From the NCBI GenBank assembly GCA_902459845.2, contig CABPSV020000477.1:1-15651 (forward strand): a stretch of 15,651 bases of DNA. The letters run 5' to 3'. This stretch comes from Hepatocystis sp. ex Piliocolobus tephrosceles (taxonomy: Eukaryota; Apicomplexa; Aconoidasida; Haemosporida; Plasmodiidae). The notes under the pieces were generated by a model. That model had not been told where the DNA came from, searched no databases, and saw only the letters and a list, made by a program, of their open reading frames with translations. The translations under genes were made by a program, and so were the position numbers. Shown here in pieces: positions 1 to 10,000 of the stretch (positions are counted from its first letter, which is position 1; every line of letters begins with the position of its first letter).

Positions 1-53
1 ATCAATACATATCTTTTAAACTGAAAGATTTTATTTTTATTAATCAATTTGTT

Positions 54-1678
54 ATGTATCATAATTTTTACGTCTTTATAAATTATATTCTTGGAATAGA
101 AACTGGACCGACAATTGGTCTTGAAAATGTAGGTGCAACTACCGATATGGGTAATGGTGGAACTAACGATATGGATAATGGTGGAACTAACGATATGGAT
201 AATGGTGGAACTAACGATATGGATAATGGTGGAACTAACGATATGGATAATGGTGGAACTACCGATATGGGTAATGGTGTAACTACCGATATGGGTAATG
301 GTGTAACTACCGATATGGGTAATGGTGTAACTACCGATATGGGTAATGGTGTAACTACCGATATGAGTAATGGTGGAACTACCGATTTGGATAATGGTGG
401 AACTAACGATATGGATAATGGTGGAACTACCGATATGGGTAATGGTGGAACTACCGATATGGGTAATGGTGCTACCACCAGTACGAGTGGGAAAGATGTA
501 AAATGTAACAGAATCAAGCAACAGAACCCAAACAAAAAAACAAACACAAATGTCACATCATGCTATATGTTCGAAGACATAAAAAACTATAACTACTTTA
601 AAAATATATTAAAAAAAAAAGATGAAAAAGTTATTATTTTGTTAAATCATAACATATATAGTACAATATTATTAAAAACTTTATTACAACATAATAACGT
701 TATTTTATTAAATATAGAACATATAAAAAATAATCAACAAATAAAAGAAAACAGTATAATATTAGTTGATATAAAAAATAATACAGATATATTTTATATG
801 TTAGAAGAATTTATTAATAATAATATTGCAAAAATATATTTATTTTTTTATATAAATGTTAATAATATAACAGATAATATATTAAAAAAAGGTACTATTC
901 TAAATTTTGATTTTAGTTATGACTCCAAAGAATATTTTACATTTTTACAATTCATATTAAACTTAAATATAATAATAAATAAAAAATATATTAATATTTT
1001 TGAACAAAATATTATCTATTATAAACAGATCTTTTTTGCTATGTTTTTTTATGTTCTCCTAAACGAACAAAAACAAAGTGAAAACATTTCTTTTAACTAT
1101 GACATTATTAACGAACTTTTTATTTTATTCGAAGTTTTTGGTAATTTGAATATGGTAAAGGACATACAAAATAATAAAAAAGAAGATAAAAAATCTGAGT
1201 TACAAAAAATAACTAAGACTAATTTGGTGGATAATGAAAAAAAATGCAAAGACTTTTTTTTACAATATATACAGAAATTAATCGAGTCCACACACAATGA
1301 CAATTTTATGTTACAAAAACATATGTTGTTATCATTTTTATCTCAATTTTTTAATTTTAAAACGAGCAAAAATTTATTATCTGATATAAATCATATTTTA
1401 CAAATACCAACTACGAATGTAACTATTAACCATTTGATTAGACATATACAAACAAACTTCAAATTAGTATATAATATACAACAACCAAATAAAATAACCC
1501 AGTTATTCAAAAATGCTTACCAAATAAAAATATTAAACAAATGTTTTATTAATAAACAACTTATTATAAACAAATATGAAAAATTAAACATATTCAAAAT
1601 AATATTATTATTTTTTTATGAATTTTCTTCGTTTCGTTTTATTAAGCCCTTTGTCAACGCTACGGCAAAATGTATGTA

Positions 1679-1731
<53 letters not shown>

Positions 1732-2681
1732 GTGAAATATAATATTGTGCATTTCAAAAGAAAGGAACAAAACGTGTATGCACAAACTCATGTACACGTG
1801 TTAGCTAACACATTTACATTTACATTTACATTTACATTTACATTTACATTTACATTTACATTTTTTTTTTTTTTTTTTTTTTTTTTTTCTCAGTGAACTA
1901 CCTGACGAATGAATATAACAACTTCCTCTGCTCTGTCAAAGAAATAAAAAAGGATATTTATTTTTTTTTGAAAGCCGCATACTATGGTAAACCGCTAAAT
2001 AAGAATCACTTACAAATGGAGCATATTTTACTACTATTCAAGGTATGTATATATGCATTTATCAGTGTTTGTATATACTATAAAAAAATAACGTACTTTC
2101 CACCGTTTTACTTCCCACCGTTTTACTTACCACCGTTTTACTTCCCACCGTTTTACTTCTTACCGTTTTACTTACCACCGTTTTACTTCCCACCGTTTTA
2201 CTTCTTACCGTTTTACTTCCCACCGTTTTACTTCTTACCGTTTTACTTCTTACCGTTTTACTTCTTACCGTTTTACTTCCTACCGTTTTACTTCTTACCG
2301 TTTTACTTCTTACCGTTTTACTTCTTACCGTTTTACTTCCTACCGTTTTACTTTTTTTTTTTTTTTTCCTTCCACTTCCACCTTTTCTACCACTTCTACA
2401 ACTTTAGATACCACCCAAATGGAAACACCTATCAAGTGGTGAAAACAATCTAATTAGCTTCTTTACCAAAATTAAAAAAAAATTAAACTACCTTCAAAGT
2501 ATAATTAAAAAAGAACAAAAAGGAGAAGATTGTATTTATAATCTAGCTATGTTTAAAAACCCTTTACTATTTTTGTATTCATATTATTTTACATACGCAA
2601 ATAATATGAACACAGACATTAATAATTTAAGCATTAGCTTTAAATATTCGGAAACTGTTGACAAGTACGGGATTATAATGG

Positions 2682-2775
<94 letters not shown>

Positions 2776-3638
2776 GTATGTACTTACAGATGCACATATA
2801 CACTTTTAAAACATTCTTTTTACATATTTGCATACGTTCACACGTTTACTTTTTTTTTTTTTTATTAATTTTGTTATGTAGTAATGAGGAAGGCTTATGG
2901 CTGGACAAAATAAAAATTTATAAAAGTAATTTTATTAATAGTCAAAAACGTATACAACATAAATATATACATAAAAAGAATGAGATTTATTTTAATATTT
3001 CTAATGAAGAAAAAAAAATAAATGAAGTAGAAGATTTAAGCTGTGAAAATAAAAATTCGAGTAATGACAATTTCGGTAAAACAGTAAATAATGAAAACGA
3101 TGGGGATGTTAAAAAAGAAATTAATCTTAGGACATGTACTAAAACCGATGTCGACATAAATAAAAATTTGAACAAAAAGAAAAATATATTTAATAAAAAC
3201 AGTTATAAAAACTTTATTAAAAAAAAAGAAAAGAATTTTTATTATGATACACCCTATATACTAATAAAAATAAAAAAAAATAAAAAGGTCGAAAATGCGC
3301 ATTACAATAAAAACATAGAAAAAAATACTGAAGTAAAAGATTATAGTGAAAATGGTCAAAATATAAATGAAACTATGTTTAACACACAGCAACAGTGTAA
3401 TTATTTTTTTGACGTTTTTACAAATAATGATAATACTGATAATACAAACTCAGTTTATTACTGTCCAATTATGAAATATAATTCAAACACAAAAAAAAGT
3501 AAGAAAAAAAAAAAAAATAAAATAAAATAAAATATAATATAATATAATATAATATAATATAATATAATATAATATAATATAATATAATATAATATAATAT
3601 AATAGAAAAATAGAAAAATAGAAAATATGGGTACATAC

Positions 3639-3677
<39 letters not shown>

Positions 3678-3785
3678 TTGTACATATGGATATGTAAAAT
3701 ACGTCCTCTTAAAACAATTTAGGTATTTCTTTACAACTCTTTTTTTACAACTCTTTTTACAACTCTTTTTACAATTTTTTTTATA

Positions 3786-3820
<35 letters not shown>

Positions 3821-3905
3821 TAACAAATTATTATTTTTCCTTCCTTTACCATGCGCATATAACAAATTAATTTACAAAAAACTTAAAGTTCATATGTTAT
3901 TATAA
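54..3905 (+). CDS. CDC45: Diverged CDC45-like replication initiation factor, five exons, 5' end possibly incomplete
   Basis: Proposed exons: 54-1671, 1894-2042, 2408-2664, 2882-3498, 3820-3905 (2727 nt, 908 aa, stop TAA). CDC45 joins MCM2-7 and GINS in the CMG helicase in the nucleus. Conserved blocks recalled from human CDC45 occur here in the same order. These are an N-terminal strand-helix (VIILL then LLKTLL, residues 193-211), IILVDIKNNTDIF (235-247, aligned to FILINCGANVDLL), ISFNYD (345-350, human ISFEYD), FLSQFFN (428-434), PLLFLY (640-645, human GPFLY), and NYFFDVF through CPIMKY near residues 847-874 (human NFFGRAF through LSVIELK). At 908 aa it exceeds the 566 aa of human CDC45 because of an N-terminal repeat and an Asn/Lys-rich insert in exon 4. 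The start is uncertain: ATG 54 follows an in-frame stop at 42-44, but TAG at 97-99 could be an acceptor for an upstream exon. The intron 3 donor (GTACGG) and the last exon are the weakest points; without the last splice the reading frame stops at 3530. Confidence 0.62.
135..470 (+). repeat. Coding 24-bp minisatellite, 14 octapeptide units
   Basis: Fourteen in-frame 24-bp units encode octapeptides of the form GTTDMGNG, GTNDMDNG and VTTDMGNG (residues 28-139 of the CDC45-like protein). The units fall in blocks of identical variants, as expected from unequal exchange or slippage. The array sits before the conserved region, so it is an N-terminal extension. The complementary strand is also open through it, a trivial result of the 24-bp period. 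Confidence 0.9.
1672..1893 (+). other. Intron 1 of CDC45-like gene, with poly(A), hexamer repeat and poly(T)
   Basis: Donor GTATGT at 1672, acceptor CAG ending at 1893, phase 1. Inside are a run of about 48 A (1682-1729), a TTTACA hexamer array (about 1809-1862) and a poly(T) tract running into the acceptor. Splicing joins residue 539 to the frame beginning NYLTNEY. Confidence 0.75.
2043..2407 (+). other. Intron 2 of CDC45-like gene carrying a 15-bp minisatellite
   Basis: Donor GTATGT at 2043, acceptor TTTAG ending at 2407, phase 0. The interior is mostly a 15-bp tandem repeat. Removing it joins HILLLFK to IPPKWKH in frame. The stretch is open in one frame (Phe/Pro/Tyr repeats) only because the period is a multiple of three. 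Confidence 0.7.
2097..2353. repeat. 15-bp minisatellite, about 17 units
   Basis: Tandem units of the form TTACCGTTTTACTTC, varying between TTACCG and CCACCG, lie wholly inside an intron. They are more GC-rich than the surrounding intron. Confidence 0.88.
2665..2881 (+). other. Intron 3 of CDC45-like gene with poly(A) and (TA)n
   Basis: The proposed donor is GTACGG at 2665 (weak) and the acceptor TGTAG ends at 2881; phase 2. It contains about 38 A in a row (around 2682-2718) and a (TA)n tract at about 2723-2766. The acceptor phase fits only this donor among those examined, since a phase-0 join would hit TAA at once. Confidence 0.5.
3499..3819 (+). other. Intron 4 of CDC45-like gene, with pentamer and (TA)n repeats
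   Basis: Donor GTAAGA at 3499, acceptor poly(T)-TTTAG ending at 3819, phase 1. It holds an ATAAT pentamer array (about 3523-3604), a (TA)n tract (about 3647-3672) and CTTTTTACAA repeats near 3740-3775. The final exon it defines is 86 nt and ends in TAA at 3903-3905. Confidence 0.5.
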
Positions 3906-4034
3906 TTTTTTTTTTTTTTAAATTGTTATTTTTTTTTTTTTTTGTTTTTGCTGTTTCACTTCACTTATTTATAAATCACATATACGCATACATAATATAT
4001 ATATGCATTTTTTTTTCTTCATGCATATATGTGC

Positions 4035-4160
4035 ATAAAAAATTAATAAATGGATAAAAAATTAATAAATGGATAAAAAATTAATAAATGGATAAAAAAT
4101 TAATAAATGGATAAAAAATTAATAAATGGATAAAAAATTAATAAATGGATAAAAAATTAA
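4035..4160. repeat. 19-bp minisatellite, 6-7 units
   Basis: Near-perfect copies of ATAAAAAATTAATAAATGG start every 19 bases from 4035 to 4149. They are followed directly by a second array with a 12-bp period. Confidence 0.9.
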
Positions 4161-4164
4161 TGAC

Positions 4165-4335
4165 TAGAACAAAAAATAGAACAAAAAATAGAACAAAAAA
4201 TAGAATAAAAAATAGAACGAAAATTACAACGAAAAATAGAGCAAAAAATAGAGCAAAAAATAGAGCAAAAAATAGAGCAGAAAATAGAGCAAAAAATAGA
4301 ACTAACAATAGAGCAAAAAAAAAAGAACAAAAAAT
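4165..4335. repeat. 12-bp repeat array, about 13 units
   Basis: Units of the form AGAACAAAAAAT and AGAGCAAAAAAT give an apparent Arg-Thr/Ala-Lys-Asn peptide in one frame. The array lies between genes. Confidence 0.85.
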
Positions 4336-4543
4336 AGAAGGAGTAAAAAACATTGCAACTGTTAAAACGTCCGGTTCGTTAGCTGCATCACTATAATTTT
4401 GCAAGACACAAACAATGTACTTATAAATATATACACTTATGTATGTACGTATGAGTGTCTGAACTTTTTATTTTTATGTTTATTTTTATTTTTTTTTTAT
4501 CTTACACGTATAAATATATATTTTTACCTGCTTTTGTGGAAAT

Positions 4544-5301
4544 ATGGAGAAAAATAATAGTCTCACAAAATCAGAAAAAAGTGCAAACCAAACAATAGAA
4601 AATAAAAAAACAAAATATGATTATACTTTTATAAAAAAGTTTACTTTTCTCGTTGCTCATTTAATTGTGTACATTATCTTAGTCGGCATTTACTTTACCT
4701 ATAATAATGATACATTTATAAGCTGTTTTAGTTTAACCCTGTCTTACCCAATACCAAACACATATTACAGTACACATGATATAAATACTATTCAAAACAA
4801 ATTACAAAATATAAAAAATATTTGTAATTATGAAATAATAAAATTTTTTAGAGGACAAACCGATGTCAATAAATATAGTCTGCGTCTCTATAACAAAATG
4901 GCCAACACGTACATAGGTTTAAACACAAAAAAAAAAAAAAAAATAAAATAAAATAATAATAATAATAATAATAAAATAACATAACTTAGAATCTTAAGCA
5001 CACGTACGTGTATATAATGGTACTTAACAGTATATCTACATGTTCCTACATGTGTCTACATACTCTTACAATCTTATCCTTCTCCTTTTCTCTTTCAAAG
5101 ATTATATAATTATGTTTTATAAAGTACTAAATTCTGAAATTTTTGAAAAAGAAACAAACATATACATTACTCATTACTACTTTTGGGATGAATGGTCTTT
5201 GCATGCTCTCTTTTTTATGCTTACTGTGTATATAATACTTCAAGATAGAGTATTAAAAAGGTTAACTTTTGTGAAAAAAAAAAAAAAAAATTATCTTTGT
5301 T

Positions 5302-5361
<60 letters not shown>

Positions 5362-5645
5362 AACAGAACAAAAAAAAATATATTTCATATAAGCATAGTG
5401 ATGATTATTATTTTAAGCTTTTACTACCAGCAATTTGTTGGTATGTGTTAATAAAAGTGTGGACACTATATGTTAGAACGCACATTATATATACATACCT
5501 ATACATACATATATAAATATATTTTTTTTTTATATGCGATTGCTCAATTTTATACTATACATTGTGCTAGTTATCATTATTTTTATGGCAGATATAAGCG
5601 AAGTTATACACATTTATGTGCATATATATCCATATGTATGATTTA

Positions 5646-5678
<33 letters not shown>

Positions 5679-6277
5679 GCCACAGGTTCAATAAAATATA
5701 ACTCTATATACGAAAAAATATTACAATTAATAATATATGTTTACTACTTTTTTATAATTTTAAATATTTATGAATATATATCTCAAAAATTGAACATCCT
5801 TTTAATACCTATAAAAATAATTAACAAAACAATAAAACATAATTGTGCCCTTATAGTGTCACTACTTGTCTTTTTGACGTTAATGTTTGTTAAATATTTT
5901 ACCACAGGTATATGAGAAGTAGTTATAGAAAATATATATATATATATATATGTATATATAGACACTTTTTTTTTCGTTTTTTTTTGTTTTTTTTTTGTTT
6001 TTTGGTTTACGCGTAAGTATATGTTTTATGTGCATACAACGTTTGATTATAATTATAAATTTATTTAAAACCTAATTTTTTTTATATGCAGGATATGAAA
6101 GCTTAAACAACTATTTAAAATCTTTATACACCTTTTCGGATGATTGGAAACATAACAATGAATTTATTAGCAAATTATATTTTGTTTTTGCTTACCACTT
6201 TTTTTTTATACCTATGATTATAATTGCTTCATTAACCATGACCTTAAAAATTATACATAAGAACAGTAAAATATTTG
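4544..6277 (+). other. Channel module 1 (polycystin-like, exons 1-5)
   Basis: Helix 1 is in exon 1. A shortened luminal domain follows, ending with YSLRLYNKMANTYI (about 110-124), which fits the FIDFSVYNANINLF strand of human PKD2 before helix 2. Helix 2 is in exon 2, helix 3 in exon 3 (NIFHISIVMIIIL, matching NCLDVVIVVL), helices 4 and 5 in exon 4, and the pore region plus helix 6 in exon 5. The sequence KSLYTFSDDWKHNNEF (285-300) sits where the pore helix and filter lie in polycystins (FTQFRIILGD in PKD2). The luminal domain lacks an obvious counterpart of the YEN signature seen in module 2. Confidence 0.6.
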
Positions 6278-6484
6278 GTAATAAACCTTTATACATATAC
6301 AACTTATACATATACACCTTATACATATAACATCGTATACATTTTTTGTTCTGAAATAGTTATAAAAAAAAAAATTAATATTTTGTTATGATATTTGTTT
6401 AAATTAGAATAGCATATGTCGTGATTTTTCAAGTACGCAACATCCACATGTTTATATAGACGTAGCCATACAATCGCATGTTCA

Positions 6485-6534
<50 letters not shown>

Positions 6535-6987
6535 CTCTTTTTTTTATAGCTAAGATAAGCTTTCAAAACAATACCTTCGATCAAATTAAAAAATATTTCT
6601 TTGCTTTTAACGAGAAAATCAATAATGTGAATAAAAAAAAAAAAAAAAATGAACATAACAAAATAGAACTTAACATAATAGAACAAAACAAAATATAATC
6701 AAAAATATACTAGCAAAACTAAACCAAAATTGATGTTTTTTTTTTCTTTTTTTTTTCATAGGTGTCAGAAGAATTAGATAAAGAGCAGATAAAGGAGGGA
6801 AAAACAGAAGAGAATAAAAATACTTTGAACATAAAATTATTAAAAGCTGCAAATATATTTGTCTTTTTTTTATTTTTAATTTTTTTTTTTTTAAAAATGT
6901 TTCTAGATAAAAATCAGCTAGCTTATATTAACACAAATTTTAATAATTTATTGAAAGAGCCATTTATTACTGAAACAGATTATGTAA

Positions 6988-7035
<48 letters not shown>

Positions 7036-10000
7036 ATGTTAGATTTATATATTATACATGTATATGTACAAATACATACGCACAAAGCACATACACATTC
7101 GCACATGTGTGGATTTTTCTTTATAGGAAAAATCATATGATACGTTAACCTCATCCCATGAGTATTTTCAGTTCTTAAATTCAATTGTAATAAATAATAT
7201 TATGAAAAATAAAAAAAATATTAAAAATAAATTATTCGAACTCGATTCAAATTTCATAGATAATGATATTATAATTTATGAAAATTTTTTTCACATTTTT
7301 CCATACCACTTATATGCAAAAATAGATGAAAAATCAAGTAAGTTTAGTAATTAGTATTATAAAAAATCTGTACATGTATAATAAATACAACATTTACACA
7401 TATATGTACATATTACTACGTATAGAACATAGAAAAACACTTTTTTTTTTTTTCTTTTTCTTTTTTTTATTACCTCTTCTTATATGTATAACCACTCTAG
7501 AATCTACTGAACTAGCCATAGATAACCCATTATTGTCGGAACAGCCTGTTGTATGTATGTATATAAATAAACACATATTATCGTAAAACGTTTATATAAA
7601 ATATATAGATATGCATGTTACAATCTTTTATTTACACTATATACGTAAACATATTTTATTGTTCTCATATGTTGCTAGCTGAAGAAAAAATGGGACTCAA
7701 AATATACGAAGACATGTTTAACAACACAAAAAAAAACATTACAGATTATAACACATACTCTATACTTTATAACATTGAATATGATATATTTGTGTTAATA
7801 AATGTAATGCGTAAAAAAAAAAAAAAAAAAAAAAAAAAATAATTAATAAAACAATGCTTTTATAAATGTGTAAAGACGATGGTGAAACCCTAGTTAATGA
7901 AAACTGTCTTTTTTTTTTTTCCCAACAACTTATATATATATGTTTTTTTTTTAACTTATATATATATATATTTTTTTTTTAACTTATATATATATATATA
8001 TATTTTCCCCCCCAATTAGACCTTATTTAGCCTACAACAGAATGGTCAGTTTTGTAAAAGCAAATTAGTCTATGTACAAGAACAAGTCAGAGAGTATAAT
8101 TCCATATACACCAGTAAACTAATTATATTAATATCTCTACTAATCATTACTATGGTTTATTTAATTTTAGTTATGTATATATTATATTATGTAAAAAACA
8201 AGCATTTGTTTATATGTTTTTTTTTTGTCTGTTTTTTTATTATTTGCGTTTTCTTCTTTACATTTAATTTTATGACATTTCGATTTACTATTTATAATGA
8301 TTTTATTGATCAAATAAAAAATAAAAACATTTTTAATACATACAATATAAATAAGTTATATAATTTTAAGTTATTAATAAATAATTTATTAAGTCTAAGA
8401 GATAGTACATTTTATGCAAATTGTTTTTCCTATCTTATTCTTATTTTTGTGTTAATCAAATTTTATTGTTTTTTTTTTTGTAACTATTTTCACGCTTTTA
8501 TAAAATATAAGAATTACTTTATTTTTATAACAATGTCAATTTGGATTTTCTTTTTTTTGATGTCTTTAATCGGTGCGTAAGAAAAAAAAAAAAAAAAAAC
8601 CCGTTATATGCTTGTAGTATATGTGTATAATACACCTATAAACGAATACACATAAATGTGTACATATATACATACTTTTCTTTATTTACAAATTTATTTA
8701 CACGTTTGTTTACAAATTTATTTACAAGTTTGTTTACACGTTTGTTTACAAATTTATTTACACGTTTATTTACAAATTTATTCACACGTTTGTTTACAAG
8801 TTTATTTACAAATTTATTTACAAATTTATTTACACGTTTGTTTACATGTAACAGGCATAAACTCAATCTCTAGCATCCGTACAAAACTCTTAACATTTTC
8901 ATTGCTAGCCTACAACATCCAAATAAATAACGATGATTTTTCAGTTTATAAAAATATAATTAAAATTATTTTTTCGTTTTTTACGTTTTACATAACATCA
9001 ATATATTTAGTTATATTTTTAAACAAATATAAACATGTAAAAAAAAATAAAACATTAAAAAAAAAAAAAAAAGAAGAAGATTTAATATTTTTTGACGACA
9101 ATTTTTTTTTCGATAATCATGATATTGTTCTTTACTTTAAATCTGTATTATATATAATGGATAAGACATTTGAAAAACTCAGTATATTAAATGAAAAATA
9201 TAAAATAAATGAGGCAATTAATGAACAAATTCAATGGTACAATCAGTATAAATATCAAGTAGATATGGAAAATAAAAATATAAACATTCACATGAACAGT
9301 CAGGCAAAAAATGAGTTAAATAGTAATCTAGCTAATAAAGATAAAAAAAACATAAACGAAAAAAAAAAAAATAATAATAATAATATTATTAACAATTTAA
9401 CTTACAATCAATTAGAAAATCAAAAAGACAATAACAAATTAAATGATTATAATGTTCAAACGGATGGAATATATATAAATACCCCAACCAATAATAAAAT
9501 AAATAACATGGTGCTAAATAATTATTCCCATCATTCTATCGATAATATGAAAACTAATTCGAATTTAATTTTTAATAAAACATCAAACTACAAATTAGAT
9601 AATGACTATTTAATTAACAATGGTGTGGAAAACAATAAGGAACAACTTTTAAATCAAAATTATGACTTTAACAAGTTTAAGAATAGTAGTGATCCGCTAG
9701 ATGGAAAAACGCAAGTACGAAAACAAACATTAACACAAGTACTTACCGAAATACCCACCGAAGTACAGAATGTCATAGCGGTAACATCTCATAATGAAGG
9801 AATCTTAAATAAACAGACCCATTTATTACTTCCCAAAGAAGTTGAAATGCTTACAAAATATGAAAACATGCAATTATTTTTTACAAAATTAATACAAAAA
9901 AAATACGATTTCGGTTTTTTATTTGATAATACAAAGGACAAAAAAATTAACTCCAAAAAAATGAATAATAGTAATGGTATTAGAAAAAAGATCAGCTGTT

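Larger units (their letters stand above)
3906..4543. other. Intergenic spacer with two minisatellites
   Basis: This lies between the stop of the CDC45-like gene and the ATG of the channel gene. Apart from poly(T) tracts it holds a 19-bp and a 12-bp tandem array. An 83-codon reading frame at 4145-4396 comes mainly from the 12-bp array and is not called as a gene. The short, relatively GC-rich stretch 4345-4395 was not identified. The promoter and 5' UTR of the next gene are presumably here. Confidence 0.6.
6762..9030 (+). other. Channel module 2 (polycystin-like, exons 7-12)
   Basis: Helix 1 is in exon 7. The luminal domain spans exons 8-10, with EYFQFLNS (450-457), the IIIYENF signature (487-493), and NTYSILYNIEYDIFVL (551-566). 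Helices 2-5 are in the 553-nt exon 11, and the pore region plus helix 6 open exon 12. The pore-position sequence LTFSLLAYNIQINNDD (765-780) aligns with KSLYTFSDDWKHNNEF of module 1. Luminal domain and helix order both agree with the PKD2 plan, which makes this the better-supported module. Confidence 0.62.

Noticed and set aside
83..556. 157-codon minus-strand frame opposite the octapeptide repeats
   Set aside because: It is open only because the 24-bp repeat has no stop in this frame; the + strand frame continues into conserved protein sequence.
2097..2353. Pro/Phe/Tyr repeat peptide in the frame 1893-2453
   Set aside because: It is a 15-bp intronic minisatellite bounded by a GTATGT donor and a TTTAG acceptor; skipping it restores CDC45-like sequence.
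4145..4396. 83-codon Arg/Lys/Asn repeat frame between genes
   Set aside because: It arises from the 12-bp array and has no recognisable protein features; the opposite strand is equally open.
5367..5516. Alternative hydrophobic frame through the 74-nt exon (segment FKLLLPAICWYVLIKVW)
   Set aside because: It would need a GTGAAA donor and has no downstream donor of the phase required by the next exon. The chosen frame fits both neighbours and the helix-3 pattern of polycystin.
5554..5640. Possible extra exon after TGTGCTAG
   Set aside because: No donor gives the phase needed to enter the exon at 5686.
8636..8866. Val-Asn-Lys repeat frame on the minus strand and Leu-Phe-Thr frame on the plus strand
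   Set aside because: Both are readings of the 12-bp minisatellite in intron 11.
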